Shown one piece after another: positions 1 through 11,511 of a stretch of 64,000 nucleotides of DNA. The stretch's first letter is position 1, and every line of letters starts with the position of its first letter. The translations under genes and the position numbers were made by a program. The DNA lies in the NCBI GenBank assembly GCA_020465985.1, contig JAANYP010001207.1, positions 149,505-213,504 on the forward strand. The letters run 5' to 3'. The notes under the pieces were generated by a model. The model worked only from the letters and a program-made list of their open reading frames with translations, was not told where the DNA came from and did not search any database. Source of the DNA: Centrapalus pauciflorus (lineage: Eukaryota; Streptophyta; Magnoliopsida; Asterales; Asteraceae).

Positions 1-1115
1 AGGTTCCCAAAGTTCCCAAAGTATATAGTTATAAGCTGTAGAGGGGGGTGAATACAGCAATTTAAAGACTACACACTCTTTTCTCAATGTTTGTATGTAT
101 TATCAACAATTTGTTAATTACAAACAAGCTTGAATACGGAAGAGTTCAAGCTGAGATGACAGATACAACAGTATGCTTACTAGTCTAAGACAGACTCGAA
201 CTAGTATACAATGAATACACTCACTAAGAAGCACTCACTGTTTTTACAAGACTTAAGGAACAGCTTAGGTAAAACAGCTTAATCACACAGATGCTGTTTT
301 ACAGAAGACTTGCATGCATGAAGATCACACTTGCACGTTCACTCTTGGTTTAAGCACTTAGCTTTCTTCACCTTCTTTCTGACCTTAGAAGCTTCCTTTT
401 ATACTCACTTAGAGGATCTCAGAGAAACATCTTCATTTGGACAGAGGGAAAAGGAAAAGTCTTGTTGAAAAGACAACATAACCTTTTCTGCACTTTTCTG
501 AAAAGCAAACTTGTCTTCATATGTGCAGAACTTTTGCCTTTTTACTTTGTCTACTGTTGCATTGCCTTTAACTAATTTAGGAATGTCAACTTTGCGTCTT
601 TCTTCCCTGTAAAGGCCTATTTTGATATAAGAAAAAGGTCTGTCATCCTTCTTCAAATATCCTTTTGTCTTCATGTTACAGAACAGCGTGGGCAGGCTGA
701 GCAGTTCTGTTTTCCACTTTGTCTTCGACTTTGTAAACTGATCTTGTAGTCAAAGACAATACATGATGACTTGGAAACAAATTCCATAAAGTGTTTAGCC
801 TGTTCACAAAGAACAGGTTCTGTTCACAAAGAACAGAACACTTTAAAAATGCCCAAGCTGCTCAACAGTGTAGAGCAGCGTAGACAGTTTATGTCCAGCC
901 TGTTCAGCAGACAGAGCAGCTTGGACAAACTGTCTTAGTTGCAACACATGCAACATATAGAACAGCTTTAGACTGATATTGCAAATCATTTTCAGGTTTC
1001 AATAAGGCATATAACAGGCCTTAAATTCAACGTTCAAATGCATCAACAGGTTTGATTATAATATCTCCCCCTCAGATGTAGAACAGGTTTGACTGAGGCC
1101 TTTTTGTGCCTAACA
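1..1115 (-). repeat. Cop-A 3' LTR (cut by the window edge)
   Basis: Long terminal repeat of a minus-strand copia element. Its sense start, TGTTAGGCAC, lies at 1115, and it runs off the left edge. It matches 4167-5198 and 62702-63801, with the shared landmark of a run of Gs in the stretch around 40-50. It carries two tandem hairpins at 801-840 (TGTTC, spacer, GAACA). The sense LTR is joined directly to reverse-transcriptase coding sequence at 1116, with no polypurine tract between them, so the element is internally deleted up to the LTR edge. Confidence 0.85.
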
Positions 1116-1940
1116 ATTAGCAGACCCAAATATAATATCATCCACGCGTATTTGAACAAGCATAATATCATATTTCACTTTCTTTATGAACAATGTAGTA
1201 TCCACTTTACCTCTGGAATATCCATTGGTAACAAGGAAATCAGTAAGAGTGTCATTCCAGGCTCTAGGGGCTTGTTTTAGACCATAGATAGCTTTGTCCA
1301 ACTTATATACAAAAACTGGATGATGTTCATCCACAAAACCTAGGGGCTGCTTGACATACACTTCCTCTTGCAGCTTACCATTCAAAAATGCACTCTATAC
1401 ATCCATTTAAAATGCCTTTATGCTTTTGTGAGCAGAAAATGCCAGAAACAAATGAATTGCTTCTAGCCTGGCCACAGGTGCAAATGCTTCATCGTAGTAA
1501 ACACCTTCTTCTTGCCTATACCCTTGAGCAACCAGTCTTGCCTTTTTTCTGATGACCTGACCCTGCTCATCCATTTTATTTCTAAAAACCAATTTTGTGC
1601 CAAGTATTGTTTTTCCTTTACACAGGGGGACCAACTTCCGTACTTTGTTTCTCTCAAACTGATTAAGTTCTTTATGCATGGCAGTGATCCAATTGGCATC
1701 TTTCAGTGCATCATCAACTTTCTTTGGCTCCATCAAGGACACAAAACATGAGAACAAACAATGGTTTCCAAGACTGTCCCACGTTGTCTGCACACCTTTA
1801 TTGATGTCATCATTTATTTGATCATTTGGGTTAGGATCATGTTTCAATAATGATTCCTCAGTATCTTGAACACTAGTTTCATTTACAACAGTTCTTGTAG
1901 AACAACTTTCCTTCCTAAAGTTACGAAAAATTATTTCCAA
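1116..1940 (-). pseudogene. Cop-A reverse transcriptase fragment
   Basis: Degenerate copia RT in two frames (1407-1940, then 1110-1385). The first part carries the N-terminal RT block, including DANWITAMHKELNQFE, RLVAQGYRQEEG and YDEAFAPVARLEAI. The second carries YGLKQAPRAW and the catalytic box as VDDIIFGSAN, with both Asp residues present. The normal Tyr/Val context before the box reads IRVDD. Coding stops at the LTR edge, so the RT thumb and all of RNase H are missing. Upstream it runs into non-coding sequence rather than integrase. It is a fossil and cannot act on its own. Confidence 0.85.
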
Positions 1941-2336
1941 ACTTATGGAATCATGATCATCTTGTTTGGGTTAGTAAAAGGTTTTCTTTCATTTATAACC
2001 AATTTACCACCATGATTTGAAAAGTTATTTGGAATCATGGCAGTTTTACTTCCAACATGTGATTTACCCATGTTGGTTATAGGCTACTTTCCTTTGAAAA
2101 TTTCTTTTCAAAGAATTCAGCTTTTAATGGAGGTACATGTTTTTACCACTAGTCTTGGTTCCACAACCTATCTTATTGAAAGGTTTAGAATTCAGGACTG
2201 CAGGTTTAACACCTTTTCCATTCATTTGTTCATGTGAAACTTTTGGGCACTTAGCAAGGCAGTTTGATGGAGAACACATTCCATCACCAGACTTCACAAC
2301 CTTTTCACATGAACTGTTAGTATTTTAAGGCCTGAC
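1941..2336 (-). other. Cop-A degenerate gag-pol spacer
   Basis: Sense-strand translation is broken by many stops and shows no protease (DSG) or integrase (DDE) block. The stretch lies where protease and integrase would be in an intact copia element, so those domains appear to have been deleted. I see nothing else supported here. Confidence 0.5.
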
Positions 2337-4100
2337 AAACCTGTCTGTTGGAATCAACTTTCCATTTACATTTTGAATAAATGTATCGGGAAGTTCACCA
2401 AGAGTAGACAGATCTGTTTCCAGATTTTTGATTTCAACGATTGAAGCTGTTGTATCAAGGTCTCCTCCAAGATAGGGTTGGATTTGAGTAGGAATTTGCA
2501 CATTGATATATTGGTTGACTCTTTTAGCAGAATGGCACCAAGAGTAAACAATCTTTTGAAGCTTTGAATAAGTCTGTTTCTCTTTTTTCTTTTAACAAAA
2601 TTGTGTTGATGTGTTTTACCTCACCAAGTCAAGTTTTCAACTTATGAAAACTGTCAAGTTCATTAGTTTTTTGTTCAAGATCAGTTTTAAATTTTAAGAT
2701 CTCAGACTTTAAAGCATCCTACATCTCAATAGAAGCTTTTAAATTCATAAACAAGTAATCAAACATTTTATCTTTTTCTTCAGAACTGTAATCTTTAAAA
2801 TTATGTACCTTGTACATCATTGTAAGATTCCAGTTTTCCAAAGAGCTAAGAGCTTCAGCTTCTGCAAGATCTTGTTTGAAACTACTTGTAGAAGGAACAT
2901 CAGTGTTGGCCACCAGACAGTTGTTGTCCTCCTCATCAGATGACGAGTCAGAGTCTTCCCAATCACAAGTTTCAGCCATAAGTCCCTTCTGTTTGTTGCA
3001 AGCCACAACTTCTTCAGCTTAGCTATGGCTATAAGATACTTAACCATATAACCATCATCCTTGTATATCTTGTAAGTTTGTAGCTATATGAACAGTCTTT
3101 CCATTTTTAAAGCACTCAGCCTTAGATTTATCAAATGCTTTCTTTGTTATAGTACTTGATTTTCTCTGTGACATTTTATTTCCGAACTTTTTCTTGATAA
3201 ACTTACTGACAAGCATGGGAATCATTGGCTCATCATCAAGATCACCAAGGTGTTCACATTCCTCTTCTTCCTCTCAGGACACCTCCAAGTTATCATCAAC
3301 CTGATGATTAGCTTGTGTGAACATATCACACGACTGACTTACTGGTTTTCTCACATTAGCCACTAAGGTTGAACCCCTATTAGACATTTCCAAGGCATTT
3401 CTCTTCTGCAGCCTTGATTGTTCATCATTCAGCAAGGACCCATAGAGGTTTACTAGATCTACGCTTTTGATAATACCTGAGTTTCTGAGAATAGTTGAAA
3501 AAAAGTTCCATTCTTCAAATAAGATGTCTAAGAACTTATTTACCAGGGTTAAATTGTCCTAAGTGATCCCAACAGCTACAAGATCATTTATTAGAGCAGT
3601 GAACTTGGTGTAAGTTTCAGTTAGACTCACCTTAGGCTTAGGAAAGAATAGTTCATATTGTCAAGCAAGGTTGTTAATCCTGTTATCCAATGTGACAGTG
3701 GGGCCATCATAGACTAACACAAAGTATCCCACATTTCTTTAGCAGTTTTCGTCTTCTCAACCTGTTTGAACACATCATCAGGAAGAGAGAGGACAAGGTT
3801 GTTCCTGGCTTTTGCATCAAGGGCCACCAGTCTTTTATCTTCATTAGTCTGTTGAGCTTTTGCTTTTTCAATGGTCCTGACCTCAGGATCAGCACCTTCA
3901 GTAGAAGGAGTAATGATAGTGACAAAGGTAGGCACATATGGACCTTCCATCACTATCTCTGGGAGTTGCACATCCAGATTCTCAAAATAGAGCATCATTC
4001 TGCACTTCCATCCAGAGAAGTTTTGGTGATTAAACTTAGGAGGTTTTGCCATAGATCCGTTGTCATAGTAGGAAGAGGATATTGAAGCACTGTTGTCCAT
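2337..4100 (-). pseudogene. Cop-A gag remnant
   Basis: Gag of a copia element. The start at 4100 is the first ATG after the LTR and leader. The first 128 residues (4100-3714) are open and carry the copia capsid start: KPPKFNHQNFSGWKCRMML, then DAKARNNLVLSLPDDVFKQV and TAKEMWDTLC. Downstream the frame breaks repeatedly. Around 3100 a nucleocapsid knuckle is recognisable but decayed, reading ECFKNGKTVHIAT, with the second and last Cys of CX2CX4HX4C lost. Around 2719-3006 there is an acidic segment (DWEDSDSSSDEEDN) like the post-knuckle region of other copia Gags. A close relative is encoded at 62218-62700 and 63839-64000. Confidence 0.8.
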
Positions 4101-4153
4101 GGTGGGGAATGGGAATTTATGGGAGATCTAGAGTTAACACACACTCTAAACTA

Positions 4154-4166
4154 CTCTGATACAAGT
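4154..4166 (-). other. Cop-A primer binding site (decayed)
   Basis: Immediately inside the 5' LTR, the sense strand reads TTGTATCAGAG. The tRNA-iMet consensus is TGGTATCAGAGC, so the site is recognisable but mutated. Confidence 0.6.
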
Positions 4167-5198
4167 TGTAGGTCCCAAAAGGTTTCCCAAGTATGCATAA
4201 AAAGGCCGTAGAGGGGGGTGAAGACAGCTAAGTTTTTAGAACACACTTTTTCTCAATGTTTATATGTATATATTAACACATGTTAATTTACAAACTAGTT
4301 TGGATTATGGAAAGAACCAAACTGAGATGACAGAATATGAACAAAAGACTATCAACTAATCTAAGAGTCACTCAGACTAGTTACAATGAATTTACTCACT
4401 AAGGTTCACTCATTGTTTATACAAGACACAGACAGACAACTTTGAGGATGAAGAACTTTGACACACTCAACTATTTTACTATAAGTAGGAAGTAGAACTT
4501 GCAAGCATGAAAAACATACTTTGTTTGCAATGCGCGTTCTCTATTTGTGATGTCTCTCTTGATAATATCTAATTCCTTGGAAACTTCTTTTATACTCACT
4601 TAGTCAATCTCAGTGAACCTTCTTCATTGGTTGTAGAGAAAGTGGGAATGTCTTGAAAAAAGACAAGGATGCTTTTCTGCATTCTGACAAATCAGACTTT
4701 GTCCACTAGTAGCAGAATCTTTGTATTTTCCTTTTTGTCTCTGTCGTCCACAGCTTTACCTAAAAGAGGAATGTCAACTTTAGACGTTTACTCTTCATTG
4801 TAATGCTATTTTGATATAAGAAATGGTTTGTCACTCATTTCAGATATCCTCTTTGTCTTCATGCACTAGTACAAAATATGACATCTGTCACGTTAAAAAA
4901 CCGTGGGCATAGACCTTTGGCCACAGTTTTATTTTTCATTCAAATCGTGACCAAAGGTCGCATCACTTTTAGTACCTTATGGCTACATTTAATATTCGTG
5001 ACTAACGCATATGTAAAATCGTGGCCATAGCCTAAAACAGTGTAAACAGACTTAGGCTGATTTTGCAAATCACTAATCAGGTTTCAATAAGGCATTAAAA
5101 ACCGTTAAATTCTCCCCTTAAGTGTATCAATCAGGTTTGATTAGAAATCTTCCCCTATAATATAGACAGGTTTGAATGATGCCTTTTTGTGACTAACA
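4167..5198 (-). repeat. Cop-A 5' LTR
   Basis: LTR with TG/CA ends (plus-strand TGTAGG to CTAACA), matching 1-1115 and 62702-63801. The central part homologous to about 674-960 is missing and is replaced by a CACTA-like insert at 4864-5042. Beyond 5198 the flank is the copia 3'-end array. The right-hand target duplication cannot be tested because the partner flank is outside the window. Confidence 0.85.
4864..5042. mobile_element. Possible CACTA-type MITE
   Basis: A 179-bp insert in the Cop-A LTR starts CACTAGTACAAAAT and ends AAAACAGTG, an imperfect CACTA...TAGTG pair. Inside are several diverged copies of a GTGGCCATAG/GTGACCAAAGG-like subterminal motif in both orientations, which is typical of CACTA ends. 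No clean 3-bp target duplication is visible, and the host LTR also lost sequence here, so insertion was followed or accompanied by deletion. Confidence 0.45.
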
Positions 5199-5582
5199 GG
5201 TTTTGAAACTTGCAAGTTCCAGCATATAAACAGACAAAAAAATAGAATTTTATGCTCAAAAGAATGAAATTGAAACTAAAATCGAGTGTAAAACACCAAT
5301 AATTATGATTTGAACACAAAAGATCTTGTTTTTGTTAAAAAGACGGTGAATGCAACTATAAATTTTTTAGACGTTTCTTGAAATGGGCGGTGAAAATTTT
5401 TAAATTTCTGTATTATGACGCCTTTTATAGGGTTTCACGCAAGATATTTTTAAACCGGCTCATAAGCACAAAAAAATATCTTCGGCCCAATCAATATATT
5501 CAAACAATATAAGAGAAATACAACAAATATTTCAAAAAATATAGCACCTCTCCATAAATTAATGATACTCCCCCTGCATCAG
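5199..5582 (-). repeat. Copia array LTR unit 1 (truncated)
   Basis: About 380 bp matching 5815-6385 and 7706-8330. Landmarks are a TTCTTGAAATGGGCGGTGAA-type block followed by TTTTATAGGGTTTCA (sense CCTATAAAA, a TATA box) and the plus-strand string ACTCCCCCTGCA at the far end, a reversed polypurine tract. It is cut by the Cop-A insertion at 5198/5199. Confidence 0.7.
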
Positions 5583-5814
5583 ACAATCAGTTTTTTAGTA
5601 CTCTCCCTCAAGCAAATATAAAAACTTAAACTAAAACACAAGATGAAAGAAAACTTCCTTTTAAAGAAAAAGTAGAAAATTGAACTATTAAACTGAATTT
5701 GAACACATATTTTAAAATAATTTGACAAATTCAACATACCTAACTTTAATACCATGAAATTAAATCTTGTATCATTTAAAGCCTTTTGAACAATTTGTTT
5801 AAGGCCAAACACAC
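5583..5814 (-). pseudogene. Copia RNase H C-terminus, array unit 1
   Basis: The sense translation holds KALNDTRFNFMVLKLGMLNLSN, the extreme C-terminus of copia pol, also found in the unit ending at 8472. The pol sequence is preceded directly by LTR unit 2 with no PBS, gag or earlier pol, so this is an LTR joined to a pol tail. Confidence 0.7.
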
Positions 5815-6385
5815 AGTTAGATTTTACAAAAATTTAAAGATGATGAAAGCCAATTTCAAAGACATACCAAGACTTGGAGTTACATTTTAATCACAAGTCT
5901 AACACTAAAAATTTTCCAAAAACAACAAGAAACCCATAAAAATAAAAAGAAATTCACTGAAGGTTTGAAATTTGCAAGTTCTAGCAAATAAACAGGAAAA
6001 AAAAAACAAAATTTTATTCTCAATAAAATGAAATTGAAACTAAAATCGAATGAAAAACACCTATAATTATGATTGGAACACAAAAGATCTTGTTTTTGTC
6101 AGAAAGACGATGAATGAAACAGAAAATTTTTAAGACGTTTCTTGAAATGGGCGGTGAAAAATTTGAAATTTCTGTATTATGCCCCCTTTTATAGGATTTC
6201 ACGCAAGATATATTTGAAATGGCCCATAAACACATTCAAAATATCTTGGACACAATCAATATGTTAAAGAAAATAAAACTAAAACTATAACACTAAAAAA
6301 TGACCCAAAAAATTAAAAGAAGTACTACAAATTTTATAAAAGATATAGCTCCTCTCCATAAATAAATGATACTCCTCATGCATCA
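5815..6385 (-). repeat. Copia array LTR unit 2
   Basis: Second copy of the array LTR. It shares the CCTATAAAA promoter block (near 6186-6196, antisense) and the reversed polypurine string near 6370 with units 1 and 3. It separates two pol fragments lying in the same orientation. Confidence 0.7.
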
Positions 6386-7705
6386 AACAATCAGTTTTTT
6401 AGTAATCCCCTTCAAGCAAATATGAAAACTTAAACTAAAATACAAAATGAAAGAAAACATCCATTTGAAGAAAAAAGTAGAAAATTGAACTATTAAACTG
6501 AATTTGAACACATATTTTATAAAACTAATGTGACAAATTCAACATACCTAACTTTGAAACCATGAATTTAAATCTTGATTCATCTAAAGCCTTGAATGTC
6601 AGCTAGTTGATATTCTGTACGAACAAAATACAGTTTAGTAGTGCCACTTTCAACATGTTTTTTAATTAAGTGGTACTGAATATCTATGTATTCATCTTTG
6701 AGTGCTTGATAGGATTGTAGGAAATGGGAATAAAACTTTTGGAATCACAATAAAATGGATTTTTTTTTATAAATAAAACCGTAGTCAGTCAGTTGGGTCC
6801 TAATCCACAAAGCATGTGGACAACAAGTAGCTGCAGCAACATATTCTCCTTCTACAAAGCTTGTGAACAACAAGTAGCTGCAACAACATATTCTCCTTCT
6901 ACAATAGAATTTGAAACATAATTTTGGTTGTTAGAAGCCCGACTAACTAACTTGTCCACCAAAAATTGTATATGTCTAGTAAGCTTTTTCGATCTAGACG
7001 ACAACCTACAAAATCAAGATCTGAATATGAAGTTTCCTTCGGATACCAAAGACCAATGTCTGGTTTTCCCTTCAATAAATGTAAAATGCGTTTAATGCCA
7101 GATAAGTGATACTCTTTAGGATTTGCTTGATATCTTTTGAACAAACACATTTCAAAAACATTATATCTGGCCTACTAGCTTTCAGATATAGATTTGAACC
7201 AATTATGCCTCGATAATTTGTTGCATCCATAGCTTTCACATTCGGGTTCGCGTGTAGCTTAGAAATAGAATTCGGTGACATTGGTGTGGGCAACGGAGTA
7301 TTGTTAGACATATTATATATTTTCAATAAACTCCTAATGGATTTTGCTTGGTTTATGAAAATACCATTGCCTAAGTATCTATCTTATAACTCCAGAAAAA
7401 ATTCATTTCTCCCATCATACTCATTTTAAATTGTTAGGTCGTTCATTGAGGAAATTTTTGGCAACACACAGGATTTAGTAGAACAAAAAGTAATGTCATC
7501 AACATATATCTGAATAATAATGTGTTCACCTTGCTTTTTAAAAAATAAAGTGTCTGTCTTACCTTTGGAAAAACCACAACGCGAAAGATTCGTGGTTAAC
7601 ACATCATACGATGGACACGGCACTTGTTTTAAGCCATATTAGCCATATAGCTCTTGGTAAAAGAGGACATGTACATTCCAGTTCTGGGGAGGTAGGTAAT
7701 GTTGC
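6386..7705 (-). pseudogene. Copia RT-RNase H fragment, array unit 2
   Basis: Minus-strand pol C-terminal half, much decayed. In sense order: the RT catalytic box IYVDDITFCST (7426-7623), then MSNNTPLPTPMSPNS and TNYRGIIGSNLYL (7072-7326), then RYQANPKEYHLSGIKRIL and GKPDIGLWYPKE (6947-7150), then RNase H C-terminal sequence to about 6540. Frames shift repeatedly. Sense homology begins in the integrase-RT linker at about 7705, right after LTR unit 3. Confidence 0.8.
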
Positions 7706-8330
7706 TTAAGTCCAAACACACTGTCTTATTTTACTTAAAGTAAAGATGATGAAAAGTGAATTTGAAGGAAGTACCAAGACTCGGAATTACATTTTAAACA
7801 CAAGTCTAGCACTAAACATTTTACAAAAACAGCTAGAAGTCCATAAAAATAAAAAAAAATCCACTAAAAGTTTGATACGTGTGCAAATTCGACCAAAAAA
7901 CAGACAGAAAAACAAAATTTAAAGCTCAAAAAGAATGAAATTGAAACTAAAGTTGAATGAAAAACATTTACAATTATGATTTGCACACAAAAGATCTTAT
8001 TTTTGTCAAATAGATGGTGAATGAAACAGAAAAATTTTGAGAGGTTTTGTGAAATCGGTAGTGAAAAGTTTTAAATTTCTGTATTTTGCCGCATTTTATA
8101 GGGTTTCATGCAAGATATTTTGGAACTGGCCCATAAACACAATTAAGAATATATTTGTCCCAATCAATATACTCAAACCAAATAAGATAATTTTTTTTGT
8201 AAAATTACAAAATATAAAACTAGAACAATAACATTAAAAATGGCAAAAAAAAAATTAAAAAGAAATACTACAAATTTTTAAAAAAAATGTAGCTTCTCTA
8301 CAGAAATTAATGATACTCCCCCTGCAACAA
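7706..8330 (-). repeat. Copia array LTR unit 3
   Basis: Third copy of the array LTR, about 625 bp, with the TTTTATAGGGTTTCATG block at 8093-8110 and the reversed polypurine string at about 8314-8322. The open stretch 8037-8231 on the plus strand lies inside this LTR and is not a gene. Confidence 0.7.
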
Positions 8331-9892
8331 ATAACCGGTTCCTTTTAATACTCCCGCTCAAACATATATGAAAACTTAAACTAAAACACTCGATGAAATA
8401 AATTTCTAATTAAAAGAAAATGTGGAAAATTGAATTATTAAACTGAATTTCAACGGTACAGATTTTAAAAATTAATTTGACAAATTCAACATACCTAACT
8501 TTAATACAAAAAAATTAAATCTTGATTCATCAAAGGCCTTGCTAAAAATGTCAGCTACTTGATATTTGGTACCAAAAAAATACAGTTTAACGGTGTCATT
8601 TTTAACATGATCTTTAATGAAGTGGTACCGAAAATCTATGTGTTGGCCTTTGAGTTCTGGATAGGATTGTAGGAAATAAAAAAATAACACTTTTGAAATC
8701 ACAATAAATGGGGATTTTATTATAAACAAAATCGTAGTCACTTAGTTGGGTAATTGGGTTCTCATCTATAAAACTTGTGAACAACAACTAGGAGCAGCAA
8801 CACATTATGCTTTTGCAATAGAAGTTGAAACACTATTTTAATTCTTAGAAGGCCAACTAACCAACTTGTCCCCCAGAAATTGTATATGTCCAGTATGCTT
8901 TTTCGATCTTGACGATAACCTGCAAAATCAACAAGTGCATATGAAGTTTCCTTCGGATATCAAAGACCAATGTTTGGTTTACCATTCAATAAATGTAAAA
9001 TGTGTTTAACAACAGCTAAATGAGACTCTTTAGGATTTGTCTGATATCTTGCACAAACACATGTCGAGAACATTATATCTAGCCCACTAGCTGTCAAATA
9101 TAGAATTAAACCAATTGCGCTCCTATAATTCGTTGCATCCACAGAGTTCCCATTTGGGTCCGCGTGTAGCTTAGAAATAGAATTTGGTGCCATTCGTGTG
9201 GGCATTAGAGTACTGTTAGACATATTATATTTTTTCAATAAATCCCCAATGTATTTTTCTTGGTTTATGAAAATACCATTACCTAACTATCTAACATATA
9301 ACTCCAAAAAGAAATTTAGTTCGCCCATCAAGCCAATAATAATGTCATCAACATATATCTGAATACAATAATGTGCTCACCTTGCTTTTTCAGAAATAAA
9401 GTAGTGTCCATCTAACCTTTGGAAAAACCACAATGCAAAATAATTAGCGATTAACACATCATATCATCCACAAGGTGCTTGTTTTAAGTGATATAAGCCA
9501 TATTTCTCTTTGTACAGGAGGAGTTGTACATTCCAATTCTGGAGAGGTAGGTAATGCTGATTCTTTAGAAATGATCTTAGTTAGATCAGCCGTAACTTCA
9601 ATAGATTCCGCAGCAAATGGCTTATCAGGAACATATTTATTATCAGTTACTTTTGTATCCCTAACATATTCCTTATACAAATTATCAAATAGTAAATCCA
9701 AATCAGAATCCTAAGAATTGATTGATGATCCTATAACAACTGGTTTTGAACCCAGTTGTTCAGTGACGGTTGATCTTTGATGTTCGGGTTTTAAACTGTT
9801 ATGTTTAGAAGTCATATCAATAACTTCATCAAATTGAACATTGGAATTTTCAACAACTTTTCGTGTTCGCTTCTTAAGGATACGTGAAAAGC
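8331..9892 (-). pseudogene. Copia integrase tail-RT-RNase H, array unit 3
   Basis: Longest fragment of the array. In sense order: integrase C-terminus and linker with KKRTRKVVENSNVQFDEV (9711-9908), an acidic linker with DLLFDNLYKEY (9459-9701), a broken RT region with an IYVDD-like stretch near 9350, MSNSTLMPTRMAPNS and ARYQTNPKESHLAVVKHIL (8960-9238), then RNase H with HIDFRYHFIKDHVKNDTVKLYF and QVADIFSKAFDESRF (8472-8741), ending GMLNLSN. It is interrupted by stops and joined to Athila sequence at 9892/9893. Confidence 0.8.
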
Positions 9893-10005
9893 CGTCGTTG
9901 TGGCCCATACAAATAAACCAAACTACCTACTAGTGCATGGAAGTAAGGGTCGAATCCACATGGAGCGTGTAGGTTTATTATGGTTAATGTGATAGTTTCT
10001 TTATG
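9893..10005 (-). repeat. Ath-E 3' LTR end (U5) remnant
   Basis: About 110 bp matching 62112-62215 in the same orientation: GCCGTCGTTGTGGCCC, CTACCTACTAGTG and GTAAGGGTCGAATCCACA-type blocks. At the other end of Ath-E this block lies next to the tRNA-Asp PBS, so it should be the end of the Athila LTR. Only the end survives here, since env-like coding sequence begins within about 15 bp. Confidence 0.6.
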
Positions 10006-10132
10006 ACTGCCATGTGCTGAATAACGCTGATATGTATCCAAGGTAGGGTCAGATGTCTGGTACTGGGGCATAGTGTAGTCAGCATATGACTGATATGGCA
10101 TACCGGCCTAGGAATATCATGGTGTCAGACTC
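10006..10132 (-). pseudogene. Ath-E env-like ORF, C-terminal piece
   Basis: The sense strand encodes a Tyr/Gln-rich tail (MPYQSYADYTMPQYQTSD, then TLDTYQRYSAHG). It continues the env-like module at 32764-33859, from which the Cop-B insertion separates it; the joint is marked by the GACTC duplication. Function unknown; low-complexity tails are usual in this group of proteins. Confidence 0.5.
10128..10132. other. Target duplication of Cop-B (left)
   Basis: GACTC immediately before the 5' LTR of Cop-B. The identical GACTC lies at 32764-32768, just after its 3' LTR. This proves that 10133-32763 is a single insertion 22.6 kb apart in its ends. Confidence 0.95.
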
Positions 10133-10427
10133 TGTTAGAATCCTATTTAGATTGATCAAATAAATAAATCAAGGGTATACTTTGTAATTAGTTAGTAGTT
10201 GACTTTTCATATAAATAGAAATATTCGTTTGTAAATGGGGAGTAGATCTGACATTCTGATTTTGTAAGTTGCACGGAAACTCACAGAAAGATTTAGGGAT
10301 ACAGTGTGTTCATCATTTTACTCTCCGTGTAATCGTATTTTAAAGCAATATAATCATTCGGTTAGTCTTTGAATTGTGTTCTTAATTGTTTTGTATTGAT
10401 TGTTTGATTCATTAAATAGGAATAACA
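10133..10427 (+). repeat. Cop-B 5' LTR
   Basis: 295-bp LTR, TGTTAGAATCC to GGAATAACA. A likely TATA box is CATATAAATAG near 10210. The 3' partner at 32501-32763 lacks 32 bp near its end. Confidence 0.92.
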
Positions 10428-10429
10428 AT

Positions 10430-10445
10430 TGGTATCAGAGCATGG
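10430..10445 (+). other. Cop-B primer binding site, tRNA-iMet
   Basis: TGGTATCAGAGCATGG, a perfect match to the plant tRNA-iMet PBS core, 2 bp after the LTR end. Confidence 0.9.
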
Positions 10446-10739
10446 AAATGATCATTTGATTGAATTTTTGAAAAGTTTTCACTGTTTTATCGAAAATTTG
10501 GAAAAATTGAAAAAAACTCGTAGGGTTTTTGATTCAATGGGTTATTGTTTTTGAAATTTGGATCGAAGGAATATGTTTGAAAAACGATCAGATAGATTAT
10601 AATATCAATCTGTATTCAAAACATTCAAGTAGATTGATCAACTTTTCTATTTTTTGAAAACCTATTGTTCTTCACTAATCTTGTGAAAAACAAGGCGTTC
10701 AATCTGCAATTAACCAATGTGTTTTCAGAAAAAGTGTTT

Positions 10740-10745
10740 GTAAGT
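10740..10745 (+). promoter_or_regulatory. Possible splice donor in Cop-B leader
   Basis: GTAAGT in GTGTTTGTAAGTGAA, a strong plant 5' splice site upstream of the leader array. A weak candidate acceptor (GATCAG at 11501-11506) lies just before the gag ATG at 11512. Splicing would remove the array. Inference only. Confidence 0.35.
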
Positions 10746-10869
10746 GAAAACCTAATCTTCGATTTCAATTTGGAATCATTTTAAGCATTTTCTGTGACAA
10801 TTTTGGAATCTGGACTTGAATTTATACAAATAGCATAACACTCGAAATTATATGAAACTCATCCATTAA

Positions 10870-11441
10870 TCGAGTTGAATTCTTTATTGATCGAGTTATA
10901 TTGAAGTTTAAATCAAGTTGAAAGAAGTTCCAATCGAGTCGGACACTTATTTCAATCGACTTGCACACAGTTTAATTAAGTTGAAAAAGCATTATTTTCG
11001 AGTTGAAAATCAGTTTCAATCGAGTTTCATATAAGTTTCAATCGAGTTGAACTCAATTTTAATCGAGTTGAATAGAAGAGTGAATCGAGTTGAACTCAAT
11101 TCTATTCGAGTTGGAAGGAAGGTTTATTCGAGTTTTATAAAACAACAGTTAAGTGATATCAAGTTTGATTCGAGTTTAATCAATCATCAGTCCACTTGAT
11201 TCAAGTTCCTTCTCACTTGATTCGAGTTTAGCATAAGCATCATTCGTGTTGAGTATTCTTTGCATTCGAGTTGCATTATTAATCTGTTGATTTATTTCTT
11301 CTAGATTTAAGTTTCCATCTTTACAATTCGAGTTGATTCCATTCATTGTTCGAGTTTTATCATTCATTGATCGAGTTTGATCGCATTCATTTCGAGTTTC
11401 ATTCTATACTCATTCAAGTTTGATCAACTTATCTTCAAGTT
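10870..11441 (+). repeat. Cop-B leader array: TCGAGTT heptamer at about 21.4-bp phase
   Basis: Sixteen exact TCGAGTT copies plus near matches, all in one orientation, in otherwise unconserved AT-rich sequence. Starts by eye: 10870, 10891, 10913, 10934, 10956, 10977, 10998, 11020, 11042, 11063, 11085, 11106, 11128, 11150, 11170, 11191, 11213, then a phase reset with 11222, 11244, 11266, 11328, 11350, 11371, 11392, 11414, 11435. Spacing is nearly always 21 or 22 bp. The 14-15 bp between cores look random. No ORF runs through it. Confidence 0.9.
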
Positions 11442-11511
11442 TGATCAATTTTTCAATTTCAATCAAATTTTCATTTAAAAGATCTTGGAAGATTCCCATT
11501 GATCAGTCAAA

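Noticed and set aside
10870..11441. CRISPR-like array (short repeat, regular unique spacers).
   Set aside because: The core is only 7 bp with 14-15 bp spacers, inside a plant retrotransposon leader, with no cas genes.
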